NCBI GenBank assembly: GCA_024275975.1
Contig: JAJRYC010000094.1
Location: forward strand, 1 to 34,212
From: Nitrospirota bacterium
GTDB lineage: Bacteria > Nitrospirota > Thermodesulfovibrionia > Thermodesulfovibrionales > UBA6898
Direction: 5' to 3'
Length of the DNA stretch: 34,212 bases
Numbering within the stretch: position 1 is the first letter of the stretch; each line of letters opens with the position of its first letter. Both the position numbers and the translations under genes were made by a program. Shown here piece after piece: positions 15,101-24,597 of the stretch. Under the pieces are notes generated by a model, which worked only from the letters and a program-made list of their open reading frames with translations, searched no databases and was not told the origin of the DNA.

Positions 15101-17206
15101 CCCGAGATCATTGCCTGTGACAGTACAGGTAAACGGCTGATTGCGTTTGATCACGACGGCACATTCAAGTGGCGGAGCACATTTCTCGAAGCCATCAACT
15201 CGGGAGCACCGAGCTTGGCTGACCTGAATAGTGACGGGAGACCTGAGATCGTGGTTGGTCGCCAGGTTCTGGATAGTGACGGTACACTTCTCTGGACAGG
15301 AACCGGTGGGAGCGGTTCAAGCGGCGTCGGACCAATATCGCTGGTAGCCGATGTGAATCTGGATGGCAGCCCGGAGGTCCTCGCCGGCAACACAGTCTAT
15401 ACCTTGAGTGGCGAGATTCTATGGCAAGCGGACGTTCCCGATGGATACAACGCTGTCGGCAACTTCGACGATGACTTATTCCCCGAGATCGTTCTGGTCA
15501 GTGGTGGACAGGTGTGGCTTCTCGATCATGATGGAACAGTTGCCTGGGGTCCTGTCAGCATCCCTGGTGGTGGAGTCGGTGGCCCCCCGACAGTGGCCGA
15601 CTACGATGGCGACGGAGAGATCGAGATCGGCGTAGCAGGAGCCAGACGGTATGCTGTCTTCGAAACAGATGGTAGCTTAAAATGGTCCACAGTCACACAG
15701 GACCTGAGCTCTAACCGTACAGGTTCCTCGGTCTTCGATTTTGACGGCGACGGCTCGGCTGAGGTTGTCTACAGGGATGAGCTCTATCTTCGGGTCTACA
15801 GAGGTAGCGACGGCAATGTGCTTTTTCAGACCCCAATGAGTTCGTGTACGTGGCGCGAGTATGTACTCGTAGCTGATGTAGATGCTGATAACAATGCGGA
15901 AATCGTGGCTGTTGCCAACAACAATTGTGGCTTTGGACCGCAGCGTGGAGTCTTCGTCTTCGGCGATGCTAACGACAACTGGGTAAACACCCGGAAAATC
16001 TGGAACCAGCATACATACCATATAACCAATGTTAATGATGACGGAACGATTCCAAGGCATGAACAGAACAACCAGGAGATATACAATAACTACAGATGTA
16101 ATTCTCTTCTGCCTGAAGAAGTATTTGGTTCCCCGGATATAACGGTATCCTATATAACAGTTGACCAGACAAATTATCCTGCATCAGTTTCTGTCTCGGC
16201 CAGGATCGGTAATGGCGGCGCTGTGAGTCACCCGGCAGGAGTGGATATTACTTTTTATGATGGAGACCCATCACAGGGAGGAGTCTCTATTGGAACAGCA
16301 AAGACAACAAAAACCCTTCAAAAAGGAGATTATGAAGATGTATCAGTAGTCTTCAACAATCCTACTGCTGGTGTGCATGACATCTATGTAGTGGCGGATG
16401 AAGAGAATAAATTCAATGAATGCAGGGAAGACAATAATATCGCCCTTGCTTCATTTAATCTTGAAGGAGGGATTCAGTCTTCAGAAGAGATGCCGGACCT
16501 GGAAATATCCTCCCCGGACATAACCATAGTCCCGCCTGATACCATTGAAGGCCAGCCGGCGCGAATAACAGCAATCATCCATAATATCGGAACTCTTGGC
16601 GCATCGAATGTGGTTATATCCTTCTATGATGGAGACCCGCAAAACAGTGGCGTCCTCATTGGTTCGATCACAAAATCTTACATTGACGCAGGGGCAACCG
16701 CCCTTGCATCAATAACATGGGATACCTTTGGACAACCAGGGGTAAATTATATCCATGTAATCGTAGACCCCCAGAACTTCATATCTGAATCCAATGAAAA
16801 CAACAACGAGGCAATTATTCCTGTGGATGTTACACCACCATCAAAACCGGATTTAGCCGTAACATCATCTGATATTACATTCTCAAATTTAAACTCTAAA
16901 GAGGGAGAACCACTTACAGTAAGCGCAACCATTCATAACATTGGAATAGAAACAGGTAATATTGAAGTATCACTTTATGACGGAGATCCATCCTCAGGCG
17001 GGATAATATTAGCAGAAAAAACCATTTCACAGCTTATCCAATTTGGAGGAGAAATTACATTAGACTTTGATATAGATACAGTTGGTTTTGCAGGCAGTCA
17101 TGACTTGTATATAAGCATTGATCCGAATAATACAATAGACGAAATTTCAGAGTCTAACAACATTGCATGGAATTCCCTGACAATAGGAGAATCAGGTATT
17201 AATTAA
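12161..17206 (+). CDS. Giant surface protein: prenyltransferase-type repeats, CARDB repeats and FG-GAP propeller (ends at an in-frame TAA)
   Basis: I favour TTG at 12161 (GGAG nine bases upstream) over TTG at 12146, whose only purine run abuts it. The 1681-residue protein has a signal peptide ending 'SYAQ', then squalene-cyclase-like repeats with 'QNPDGSWG', 'NSDGGWGG' and 'DTDGGFG' (about 35-290). Five CARDB adhesion-type beta domains follow (290-880), marked by 'TVTITANI' and 'VLIQFYDGDP'-like strands. Next are about eight FG-GAP/VCBS repeats with calcium-type 'DLNGDGMPDI' loops (905-1285), a 'KIWNQHTYHITNVNDDG' segment, and three more CARDB domains. It should be secreted and extended, probably cell-surface. 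The FG-GAP block is more GC-rich than its flanks. The frame continues open after the TAA at 17204 into the next entry, so the original protein was about 2360 residues. Confidence 0.85.
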   Translation: MKVDGQIKQISIILIMLSAVVFITSYSYAQSISIDNGISWLASNQNPDGSWGSDAGLTVLDTSAVLDTLGYLNVGDAAYPNGVTWLSSQSPVSTDFLSRKITSLYFAGDDISDDLYTLTDMKNSDGGWGGDADSTSMINDTTLAIQALKAVGHDDLETISYALAYLLSTQNEDGGSGFYEGDDSNVYMTALVLKVLSSYSSIFNIQSSINNAVSYLLTKQDTDGGFGSSPSTVYETALAFEALVESGQGQAQPLQDAIKYLYATQLPNGSWNEDPYSTAMALKALARVKPNLSISSEDIIFSNPTPTEGETVTITANIHNTGSAQADNVLIQFYDGDPLAGGVLIGETTMLSIPAYSSSLSTTSWTIPDAATHLIYLQIDPMNVIDELDETDNTASRILTSATLPDLSITPADIVFDPLFPEPGETVTITATIRNRGETGGNNITVDIYNGDQSAGGTLIGNATVSSIGPGSASFIQLTGSFTAGSHDIYVVIDRANTIAEGDEDNNTAMKTLSVGLGVIDLTTTGTAITFSPAYPVEGDIVTINATIYNEGEAEANNVLVRFYLGDPDSGGTQIGPDIFIPVIQARDTGNINTVWDSTGHAGDNDIYVAVDPLNTIPETNEYNNKAFRTIKTGVSEGPDLEVSPADINYAPVDPVTGDTVTITANIRNIGTDDVSNVLVEFSNGDPNVGGTLIIGSQTIPFIAQGDSVNVQITWDTTGFSGTYEIYVNADPFNEIAELNETNNTGHLPITITALQGPDLTISEIDTTTLTTDIQTLEISGSINVTLENIGNEDTGSAFAVTVFEDKDGNETFDAGIDNILGETTYSNTLAPQATDTINITLSGKILFRDNIIYVIVDSIDSIQELDETNNKRNTGQECEYIPPVGTFNPVEKWAWTESSIESNSLNVMMTPSVIDLNGDGMPDIVFGSTSSRSGGSAQVGILRSLNGGDGTELFSVTDPDLAINTASSVATGDIDLDGFPEIIACDSTGKRLIAFDHDGTFKWRSTFLEAINSGAPSLADLNSDGRPEIVVGRQVLDSDGTLLWTGTGGSGSSGVGPISLVADVNLDGSPEVLAGNTVYTLSGEILWQADVPDGYNAVGNFDDDLFPEIVLVSGGQVWLLDHDGTVAWGPVSIPGGGVGGPPTVADYDGDGEIEIGVAGARRYAVFETDGSLKWSTVTQDLSSNRTGSSVFDFDGDGSAEVVYRDELYLRVYRGSDGNVLFQTPMSSCTWREYVLVADVDADNNAEIVAVANNNCGFGPQRGVFVFGDANDNWVNTRKIWNQHTYHITNVNDDGTIPRHEQNNQEIYNNYRCNSLLPEEVFGSPDITVSYITVDQTNYPASVSVSARIGNGGAVSHPAGVDITFYDGDPSQGGVSIGTAKTTKTLQKGDYEDVSVVFNNPTAGVHDIYVVADEENKFNECREDNNIALASFNLEGGIQSSEEMPDLEISSPDITIVPPDTIEGQPARITAIIHNIGTLGASNVVISFYDGDPQNSGVLIGSITKSYIDAGATALASITWDTFGQPGVNYIHVIVDPQNFISESNENNNEAIIPVDVTPPSKPDLAVTSSDITFSNLNSKEGEPLTVSATIHNIGIETGNIEVSLYDGDPSSGGIILAEKTISQLIQFGGEITLDFDIDTVGFAGSHDLYISIDPNNTIDEISESNNIAWNSLTIGESGIN
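17204..17206 (+). other. In-frame nonsense codon splitting the giant surface protein
   Basis: TAA lies in the same frame as the genes on both sides. The 36 codons between it and the next usable start (GTG 17315) are all open and protein-like ('GVSTDKGIYTANEDVQI'). This is a point nonsense change, a read-through site or a sequencing error, not an ordinary gene boundary. Confidence 0.8.
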
Positions 17207-17314
17207 GGAGTCTCAACAGATAAAGGCATATACACAGCAAATGAAGACGTTCAGATAATTGTAAGCATCGAAAACCTTATCAATTCAGATCGCTCAGGCA
17301 CCCTTGAGGTTAAA

Positions 17315-19240
17315 GTGTTAGATTTGAATGACAATGTTGTTTCAATTGTAACCAGTCAGGTATTTACACTTGGCCCGAATGAAAACAAGGTCTCAAATTA
17401 CACATGGAATACTGCTCAAACCCTTTCAGGCGATTACAAGGTCTACAGCCACTTTATCGAGGGCGGAAATGTTACTGCCAGGGCGGATACACCAATAACC
17501 ATATCCCCGGCTAAGGACATAACATCAAAAGTGACCACTGATAAAATATCATACGTAGCAAATGAGACGGTTACGATCAACTCCACTATAAGGAGTGAAA
17601 GCACCAACTACATATTTAAAAACCTTAAAACTAAAATAACCATAACAGACGTCAATGGAACAGAGCTTTACACGGAGACCGGCACCATCTCCATCCTGAC
17701 TCCAGGCCAACTAACAGAACAAAAGACCTATTGGAATACGTCCACGTATCCAAAAGGGGCATATACAGTAACGCTTGAAGTCCTTGAGGACACCACAACC
17801 CTAAGCACATCCATGGCGACATTTGAGATTCTGGGCACATCAATTACAGGCGAGGGACTGACCGGCACAATCAGCGCGGCTCCAGACCCGGTCTATCAGG
17901 GCCGGGATGAGACCCTGACGTATGGCATCACAAACAGCGGCAATGAAGATATAGCCGCTCTTGATCTGAAGGTACTCATAGTCGATCCGGATACAGAGGA
18001 GATAAAGGATACCTTTGAAGCCGCAATCGACCTGCTGATGAATACAACCGCCACCGGCAACTTCATCTCATCAACCTCGGACCTTTCCCCCGGGACCTGC
18101 CTGGCGATACTTCAGGCCTCAACAGACACAATGACCGGGCCAAAGACCCTTTCTAGCACAACCTTTGAGGTGAAGCCAGGCATAGAAATCACCAAGAGGG
18201 TCCCTGATGTCACAAACCTGCTTGTCTGGGTAAACGACAGGTGTGGTAAATGCGGTGAAGAGGCAGGCACAGGGCACTGCAGTGACAATAATGATGGGCT
18301 TGTTGATATAGAACTCCTTGAGGGGATACTCAAAGAGGCTGTAACGGGCTATCTCATAGTCCATGACAAAAAGGATTTTCAGGCGGAGCTGGGCAATCTC
18401 TATTATACGGACTTTCTGATACTGGGAGATTACCATCCAATAGAGGACGGTTTCCGGGAAGAACTCAGGGAAAAGGTCTACTCAGGCAGGGGGCTTATAT
18501 CCTCGCTCTACCTGAAACACGGGGAGCGTCAGGGAGAGGCCTATGACCCTGTATTCGGCATAAAGTTTAAGGGATATCTGCCTGGTGAAACCCACAGAAT
18601 TAATCTCATAGATAGCCCTGTCACAGCCGCGGGCATACTGGAAGCCGCGGGAAAGGCGGCAAAAATCGAGGCTGATGAAGGGACGACCATAGCAGGCTGG
18701 ATAGAGACGGACAGCGGATGTCAAAACACAAAAGACAGGAGAGAGAAGACGGAAAAATGCGCAGGAAAGGAAGAATCCCCCGCGATAGTCCTGAATACAT
18801 ATGGAGAAGGGAAAGCCGTATACCATGCATTTGATATAGGCGCGACACTCAAAGACGAAAGCCTTGAACAGCTGTCAGACTTAATCAGCAACTCGATAAC
18901 CTGGGTCCATAAACCCGTAGACACGGCAGACCTGCATACAAATCAATTCGTGCCGGTGGAAATACGGCTTACGAGCCTCGGCGCAGCCTTTGACCTGAGA
19001 ATAAAAGAGACATACCCGGTTGGATTAAAACTCTTTGAACCAATAACCGGGCAATGGATAGAGGAGAACCCATGGCTGGTTGAACTCCGTTTAGAACCTT
19101 ATGAGACAGAGACGATTCTCTACTATCTGCTTACGCCGGATACAGCCGGAATATATACCCTGGAGTCAGAGGTCGGATACATGGTAGACGGAGAGTACAA
19201 CTTCTACCGGAGCCTGATATTGGACCTGGAAGTTAAGTGA
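17315..19240 (+). CDS. C-terminal part of the split surface protein
   Basis: The frame is open from 17207; the first possible start with any ribosome site is GTG at 17315 (GAGG five bases upstream), giving 641 residues without a signal peptide. The first 300 residues are Ig-like strands like macroglobulin or CARDB domains ('TVTINSTIRSES', 'TYWNTSTYPKGAYTV'). A middle domain (about 300-540) has a Cys-rich start 'NDRCGKCGEE' and 'DFLILGDYHP', then 'GRGLISSLYL' and 'GEGKAVYHAFDIG', recalling a glutamine-amidotransferase or ThuA-like fold. The end is another beta domain. Alone it would stay in the cytoplasm, so it makes sense only as the tail of the upstream protein or as a pseudogene piece. The domain naming is tentative. 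Confidence 0.65.
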   Translation: MLDLNDNVVSIVTSQVFTLGPNENKVSNYTWNTAQTLSGDYKVYSHFIEGGNVTARADTPITISPAKDITSKVTTDKISYVANETVTINSTIRSESTNYIFKNLKTKITITDVNGTELYTETGTISILTPGQLTEQKTYWNTSTYPKGAYTVTLEVLEDTTTLSTSMATFEILGTSITGEGLTGTISAAPDPVYQGRDETLTYGITNSGNEDIAALDLKVLIVDPDTEEIKDTFEAAIDLLMNTTATGNFISSTSDLSPGTCLAILQASTDTMTGPKTLSSTTFEVKPGIEITKRVPDVTNLLVWVNDRCGKCGEEAGTGHCSDNNDGLVDIELLEGILKEAVTGYLIVHDKKDFQAELGNLYYTDFLILGDYHPIEDGFREELREKVYSGRGLISSLYLKHGERQGEAYDPVFGIKFKGYLPGETHRINLIDSPVTAAGILEAAGKAAKIEADEGTTIAGWIETDSGCQNTKDRREKTEKCAGKEESPAIVLNTYGEGKAVYHAFDIGATLKDESLEQLSDLISNSITWVHKPVDTADLHTNQFVPVEIRLTSLGAAFDLRIKETYPVGLKLFEPITGQWIEENPWLVELRLEPYETETILYYLLTPDTAGIYTLESEVGYMVDGEYNFYRSLILDLEVK

Positions 19241-19871
19241 GATATTCTTTTTTCAGCATTCCAAATGAACGGTCTGTCTACGGGGAGGGGAGGGCCAGAT
19301 AATTTTTTTGAATTTTTACCCTGACTTTTTGTATAATCATCCATGTCTACCTGATGCTGATTCTGGTCTAATCCTTCATTCTCCAGTTGCATGCTTCCTG
19401 GATACGAAAAGTCCGGGATAACTCTCTCCGGATTAGTATGGACGAAAAAGGGGCTTGTGCGGTTTTCTTTTGGCATCTTTTTTGGTTTTCCTGCAAACAG
19501 ACGGGCGGCAGATGCTGCATCGGGTCTTGCTGCAGTAAAGACAGAAGTGGCAGTCAGAACACGGGTTCTTTTTAGGTGATGGCTTTTTCGGCATTGCTTA
19601 TATTAAGAAGTATAAACCTGTTATAGTAGAGAGGTAAAGTCCGGATCAGAGTTTTATAAGGATTGCTTTTATATTAAGATGTATTTCGGGTTGTTTCTTT
19701 TATCTGATATCCAACTGATATTTCGCATACTCTTGATTGACTCCTGAACCCAGAATCTTTTAAACTAAATGTTTAGTATTTGTTTCCATGCACTTCCTTT
19801 TAGCCGGGATGACAATCTTATTTAGCCGGATTTAACGGAATGTAATATTATTTAATTGAGAGGTAAGCATT
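19241..19871. other. 630-base spacer without a convincing gene
   Basis: Short open frames exist (for example 19391-19579) but lack ribosome sites and protein-like composition. A good promoter is visible: TTGAAT (19308-19313), 18 bases, TATAAT (19332-19337). The RNA it would start has no clear product. No tRNA, known riboswitch core or terminator could be recognised. Confidence 0.5.
19737..19777 (+). promoter_or_regulatory. Possible promoter and palindrome upstream of the S1-domain gene
   Basis: TTGACT (19737-19742), an 18-base spacer and TAAACT (19761-19766) make a plausible promoter. ACTAAA-TG-TTTAGT (19764-19777) overlaps its -10 and could be an operator. The untranslated leader would be about 95 bases, and GAGAGG precedes the ATG at 19872. 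Confidence 0.35.
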
Positions 19872-21368
19872 ATGGATTATGACGAGAGTATTGAAAAAGA
19901 GATTTCAGATGTAGAGAGCCAGGATAAAACCGGAGAAAGCGATGAGAATTTCGCTGATTTGCTGGAGAAGAGCGATAATCTCAATACGAGGCTATCACCG
20001 GGGCAGAAGGTCAGGGCCAAAGTAATCAGTATATCGGGAGATGTTGTCTATATCGACCTGGGAGGGAAAAGCGAAGGGGCGGTAAATCTGAGTGAATTCA
20101 CAGATGAAGACGGCACCGTTAATGTAAAGGAAGGCGATGATATCGAGGCTGTTTTCCAGTCGGTTAAAGACGGTATCAGGATGCTGACAACCCTCAGTAA
20201 CGGCTATCCTTTAATTAAACTCAATGCCATATATGACGCCTATAACGCGGGGTTGCCGGTAGACGGAGAGGTGAGGCGTGAACTTAAAGGTGGGTTTGAA
20301 ATATCGGTCGGTGGAGTGAGATGTTTCTGCCCATTTTCTCATATAGACCTGAAAGGCGGCCGTGAAGGCGGTATTTATCTCGGGCGGACATTTCCCTTTA
20401 AGGTGCTGGAATATGAAAATAACGGTCGTAATATTATTGTGTCCAGGCGGGTCCTCCTTGAGCAGGAGAAACGCGCCCTGGTCGAAAAGCTGAAGGAGAC
20501 CCTCCATACCGGGATGGAGCTGACAGGAACGGTCACCTCTATCCAGAAATTCGGGGCTTTTGTTGATATCGGAGGAATAGAGGCGCTTATCCCCGCGAGT
20601 GAAATTTCCTGGATCAGGACGGTGAACCCGGGTGATGTTCTGGCTGTTGGCCAGGAGGTCCTGGCGAAGGTGATAAACCTGGACTGGGACAATAACCGGT
20701 TGACCCTAAGTACTAAAGCGCTGCAGCCGGATCCATGGAGCAATGTTGGAGACAGATATCTGGTTGACAGCCGGATAAAGGGAACGATTGTCCGCCTTAC
20801 CGGTTTTGGCGCTTTTGTGAATCTCGAACCAGGTATCGATGGCCTGATTCATATATCGAATCTTGGTGCAGGCAGGCATATAAATCATCCAAAAGAGGTG
20901 GTTGAGGTCGGCCAGGAGGTTGAAGTCTATGTCCGGGAGGTTGATTCCGGAAAGAAAAAGATATCCCTGTCAATACAACCCAAAATTGATCCGGTAAAGA
21001 TTGTCTTGCCGGCGATAGGCGAGCTTTTTGACGGTACTGTTGAGAAGGTCATGCCGTATGGTATTTTTATGAAGATTGCTGATGGTTTGTCCGGACTTAT
21101 ACCGAATTCCGAGATGGGGACTCCCGGAGGGACTGACCACAAGAGCATGTTTCCTCCCGGAAAGGAAATGAAGGTTGTGGTTATTGAAGTGGATACCAAA
21201 AACAGCAAGGTGCGTCTGAGCAGGAAGGCTGTTAAGGAGAAAGAGGTGCGGGAGGATTATGATAAATATGCTAATTCCGGTAGCAAGGCCGATGGGTCGA
21301 CGGGAGGTTTCGGCAGTCTGGGGGAAATACTCAAGGCAAAACTTGAAGAAAAGAAACTGGCCGGCTAA
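19872..21368 (+). CDS. Multi-S1-domain RNA-binding protein (ribosomal protein S1-like)
   Basis: This 498-residue protein has an acidic N-terminal 40 residues and about five S1 (OB-fold) domains at roughly 44-110, 128-198, 214-284, 299-370 and 383-455. The third and fourth carry the classic 'FGAFVDI' and 'FGAFVNL' strands and 'GLIHISNL', and the fifth has 'YGIFMKI'. The second domain is divergent ('GGFEISVGGVRCFCP'). Bacterial S1 and its relatives bind single-stranded mRNA and help ribosomes load on structured leaders. Six-domain rpsA is about 550 residues, so this is either a short rpsA or a paralogue; I leave the symbol blank. It has its own promoter candidate and converges on htrA. Confidence 0.9.
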   Translation: MDYDESIEKEISDVESQDKTGESDENFADLLEKSDNLNTRLSPGQKVRAKVISISGDVVYIDLGGKSEGAVNLSEFTDEDGTVNVKEGDDIEAVFQSVKDGIRMLTTLSNGYPLIKLNAIYDAYNAGLPVDGEVRRELKGGFEISVGGVRCFCPFSHIDLKGGREGGIYLGRTFPFKVLEYENNGRNIIVSRRVLLEQEKRALVEKLKETLHTGMELTGTVTSIQKFGAFVDIGGIEALIPASEISWIRTVNPGDVLAVGQEVLAKVINLDWDNNRLTLSTKALQPDPWSNVGDRYLVDSRIKGTIVRLTGFGAFVNLEPGIDGLIHISNLGAGRHINHPKEVVEVGQEVEVYVREVDSGKKKISLSIQPKIDPVKIVLPAIGELFDGTVEKVMPYGIFMKIADGLSGLIPNSEMGTPGGTDHKSMFPPGKEMKVVVIEVDTKNSKVRLSRKAVKEKEVREDYDKYANSGSKADGSTGGFGSLGEILKAKLEEKKLAG

Positions 21369-21454
21369 TCCTGGTAGCCAGTCAGTTTTATAACAGCTGC
21401 TGGACCTATCATCAGGGGATTTTATAAACAACTGAATTATATCTTTCCCTGAAA

Positions 21455-22582
21455 TTACCCGACCTGTTCCAGTGTTACTTTTACCTGAATGCGTCTGTCG
21501 TCCCGTAATACGCCTAATGTCACCTCGTCACCGACATGGCGCCTGTCAAATTCGTTCTGGAGATCGTCATAGGTGCTTATCGGCGTATCGTTCACCCTTT
21601 CGATAATATCCCCGAGGATTATTCTGTCGTTTATTATTTGAGTTTTCCTGAGGCCTGCAGCCTCGGCTGTGCTCCCCGGCAGTATTTTAATTATCAGTAC
21701 ACCCTTAATACCCAGTCGTTTGACAATTCGGTCATCCGCTATTGTTATTCCAATTCCAGGCCGGATTACCTTTCCGTACCTGATGATCTCCGGCACCACC
21801 CGGTTAATGACATCTACTGGAACGGCGAACCCGATTCCGGCGCTGGCCCCTGTAGGGCTGTAAATGGCGGTGTTTACCCCGATCAGCCTGCCCGCGCTGT
21901 CAAGCAGCGGCCCCCCGGAATTTCCCGGATTTATCGCTGCGTCGGTCTGTATGACCCCCTGGATGGTCCTGCCGGTGACGGACTTGATCCCGCGCTCCAG
22001 GGCGCTGACTATGCCGGATGTGATTGTCTGGTCGAGTCCGAACGGATTACCGATGGCGAAAACCTTCTGGCCGACCAGAAGGTTTCCGGATTCTCCGATG
22101 AGGATCGGTTTTAATATTTCAGGTGGAGCCGATATTTTCAGTACGGCAATATCCTTGTCCGGCGACGCCCCGATCATAATCCCCTTCCAGGTGGAATGGT
22201 CCGCAAGTGTGACTTCCACTCGGTTGGCGTCTTCGATAACATGATAATTGGTGACGATACGGCCCTCCCTGTCCCAGATAAAACCTGAACCGGTCCCTTG
22301 CGGGATTTCGTAAACATTGAGACTGAACAGGCTTCGGCGGAGTTCAATACTGGTTATATAGACCACGGACGCGGAGGTGGCCCGGAATAATTCAATGGTG
22401 TTCTTTTCGTCTTCGGCCAGGTCGCCCCTGGCGGTTACCGGCCTGGGCCTGGCATCCGGGTCCAGGGGTCTTTCCGGACTTAAGAATAACCACCATATGC
22501 CTGCCAGGACCAGCAGTGCGGCCAGACCAGGGAGGATTCCCCAACGGCCTGCCGGGTGATGTTGCCGGGGCCGGTTTATCAT
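21455..22582 (-). CDS. HtrA/DegP-type serine protease with PDZ domain
   Basis: This 375-residue protein has one N-terminal hydrophobic span (about 15-34), probably a signal anchor, so the protease faces the periplasm. The trypsin-like domain shows the full triad: His114 in 'TNYHVIE', Asp144 in 'DKDIAVL' and Ser222 in 'NPGNSGGPL'. One PDZ domain follows (about 280-370), as in DegS-type proteins; DegP has two. Such enzymes degrade misfolded envelope proteins or cleave regulators. Its ATG overlaps the stop of uvrB (ATGA), so it is the last gene of a coupled minus-strand operon. A single PDZ and a membrane anchor favour a DegS-like layout, but the substrate cannot be told. Confidence 0.92.
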   Translation of the reverse strand: MINRPRQHHPAGRWGILPGLAALLVLAGIWWLFLSPERPLDPDARPRPVTARGDLAEDEKNTIELFRATSASVVYITSIELRRSLFSLNVYEIPQGTGSGFIWDREGRIVTNYHVIEDANRVEVTLADHSTWKGIMIGASPDKDIAVLKISAPPEILKPILIGESGNLLVGQKVFAIGNPFGLDQTITSGIVSALERGIKSVTGRTIQGVIQTDAAINPGNSGGPLLDSAGRLIGVNTAIYSPTGASAGIGFAVPVDVINRVVPEIIRYGKVIRPGIGITIADDRIVKRLGIKGVLIIKILPGSTAEAAGLRKTQIINDRIILGDIIERVNDTPISTYDDLQNEFDRRHVGDEVTLGVLRDDRRIQVKVTLEQVG

Positions 22583-24570
22583 CGCACTCCAACCTCCAGC
22601 ATCTTTTCCTTTATCTCTTTTATCCTGTCCCTGATCAGCGCGGCCCGTTCGAATTCGAGGTTCTTTGCGGCCTCTTTCATCTCATCCCCGAGTTTCTTTA
22701 AAGCGCTGTCATCACCGGTATATTCTTCATGATCTTCCGCGGCGTAAGAAACCGTCCAGTAGTCTGCTTCGTAAATCGAGCCTGCAATGTCCTTGATATT
22801 GCTTTTGATGGTTTCCGGCGTGATCTTCATCTTCCTGTTGTATTCTTTCTGGATGCGTCTTCTCCTTTCGGTCTCGTCAAGAGCCTTTTTCATGGAGCCT
22901 GTAATCGAGTCGGCATAGAATATGACCGTCCCGTTTACATTTCTCGCGGCCCTGCCTGTTGTCTGTATCAGGGACCTCTCCGACCGGAGGAAACCCTCTT
23001 TGTCCGCATCCAGGATTGCGACAAGCGAGACTTCTGGAAGGTCGAGCCCCTCGCGCAGGAGGTTAACGCCGATGAGGACATCGAATTTGCCGAGCCTCAA
23101 GTCCCTGATTATCCCGATGCGTTCGAGTGTCTCGATGCCGGAATGGAGATACCTGGCCCTGATGTCGAGCTTTGTGTAGTAATCAGTCAGGTCTTCCGCC
23201 ATCTTCTTGGTCAATGTCGTGACAAGCACCCTTTCGTCTATTTCCATCCTCTTTCTTATTTCCGCGAGGAGGTCGTCAACCTGTCCTGAAACTTTACGCA
23301 CATAAGGCTTTGGATCGAGCAGTCCTGTCGGACGGATTATCTGCTCGACTACCTTCCCCCTGGATTTTTCTATCTCATACGGGCCCGGGGTTGCCGAGAC
23401 GTAGATTGCTTTGACGACTTTTTTCTCGAATTCGTCAAATTTCAGCGGTCTGTTGTCGAGCGCGGAAGGAAGTCTGAAGCCGAAATTTATAAGGTTCTGC
23501 TTTCTTGAACGGTCCCCTTCATACATCCCCCTGATCTGCGGCATGGTGGCGTGAGATTCATCATTTACTATAAGAAAGTCCCCGGGGAAGTAATCGATCA
23601 ATGTATACGGGGCCTCACCCTGCGCCCTTCCGCTTAGGTGTCTTGAATAGTTTTCGATGCCGTGGCAGAATTTGAATTCCTTCAGCATCTCCATGTCAAA
23701 GCGTGTCCTCTCCTCGATCCTGCGCGCTTCGGCCACCTTGCCCTGCTTAAGAAAGTTTTCGACTGATTCCTTCATCTCCTCCTCGATTTTTTTCAGCGCG
23801 GTTTCGATGCGGTCTCCAGGTGTCAGCCAGTGGCTGTTCGGGAAGAGGGCGATCTTCTCAAGTCTCCTTATCCTGTTGCCGGTTAAAGGGTCTGTTTCAT
23901 ACAGGGACTCCACGGTATCGCCGAAGAATTCGATACGTATCACCTTGTTAAGGGCAAAGGAAGGATATACCTCAACAATGTCGCCCCTTACCCTGAAAGT
24001 GCCTCTCTTGAATTCAGTATCGGACCTTGTATACTGTATTTCGATAAGCCGCTCTAAAAAATCATCCCGTTCCGACTGCATGTTCTCTTCTATCAGCAGA
24101 TGCAGGTCGATATAATCCCGGGGAGAGCCGATGCCGTATATACATGAGACGGATGCAACGACGATAACGTCGTTCCGCTCCAGCACGGCCCGCGTGGCGG
24201 AATGCCTTAACCTGTCGATGTCATCGTTTATCATGGCGTCTTTCTCTATGTAGGTGTCTGTTGAGGGCAGGTATGCCTCGGGCTGATAGTAGTCATAGTA
24301 GCTGACAAAAAACTCGACTGCGTTTTCAGGAAATAGTTCCCTGAATTCTCCGTACAGTTGCGCCGCAAGTGTTTTGTTATGGGCTATGACGAGTGTCGGG
24401 ATGTTTATTTCCGCTATAACATTCGCTATAGTGAACGTCTTGCCCGACCCTGTTACTCCGAGCAGGACCTGATGCCTCTGCCCCCCGGCCAGCCCCTTTA
24501 TGAGTTTATCTATCGCAGCGGGCTGATCGCCCCTGGGTATGAAATCCGTTGTAAGCTTGAAGTTCGACAT
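22579..24570 (-). CDS. uvrB: Excinuclease ABC subunit B
   Basis: This 663-residue protein is UvrB, the damage-verifying helicase-like subunit of nucleotide excision repair in the cytoplasm. Walker A is 'GVTGSGKT' (38-45); the damage-probing beta-hairpin with '[12 protein letters not shown]' lies around 92-103. Helicase motifs such as '[14 protein letters not shown]' and 'QTTGRAARN' are intact, and the UVR domain that contacts UvrC is at the end ('[17 protein letters not shown]'). Length and all landmarks are normal. It follows folD by 28 bases and overlaps htrA. No Shine-Dalgarno sequence is seen before the ATG. Confidence 0.98.
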   Translation of the reverse strand: MSNFKLTTDFIPRGDQPAAIDKLIKGLAGGQRHQVLLGVTGSGKTFTIANVIAEINIPTLVIAHNKTLAAQLYGEFRELFPENAVEFFVSYYDYYQPEAYLPSTDTYIEKDAMINDDIDRLRHSATRAVLERNDVIVVASVSCIYGIGSPRDYIDLHLLIEENMQSERDDFLERLIEIQYTRSDTEFKRGTFRVRGDIVEVYPSFALNKVIRIEFFGDTVESLYETDPLTGNRIRRLEKIALFPNSHWLTPGDRIETALKKIEEEMKESVENFLKQGKVAEARRIEERTRFDMEMLKEFKFCHGIENYSRHLSGRAQGEAPYTLIDYFPGDFLIVNDESHATMPQIRGMYEGDRSRKQNLINFGFRLPSALDNRPLKFDEFEKKVVKAIYVSATPGPYEIEKSRGKVVEQIIRPTGLLDPKPYVRKVSGQVDDLLAEIRKRMEIDERVLVTTLTKKMAEDLTDYYTKLDIRARYLHSGIETLERIGIIRDLRLGKFDVLIGVNLLREGLDLPEVSLVAILDADKEGFLRSERSLIQTTGRAARNVNGTVIFYADSITGSMKKALDETERRRRIQKEYNRKMKITPETIKSNIKDIAGSIYEADYWTVSYAAEDHEEYTGDDSALKKLGDEMKEAAKNLEFERAALIRDRIKEIKEKMLEVGVR

Positions 24571-24597
24571 GAGAGGTATTATTTTAAAGCGGCGGGG

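Noticed and set aside
19391-19579. 62-codon frame in the spacer before the S1-domain gene
   Set aside because: No ribosome site, no recognisable motif, and two overlapping frames of the same size, as expected by chance.
20970-21431. 153-codon minus-strand frame opposite the S1-domain gene
   Set aside because: It overlaps the fifth S1 domain, has no ribosome site and no recognisable motif.
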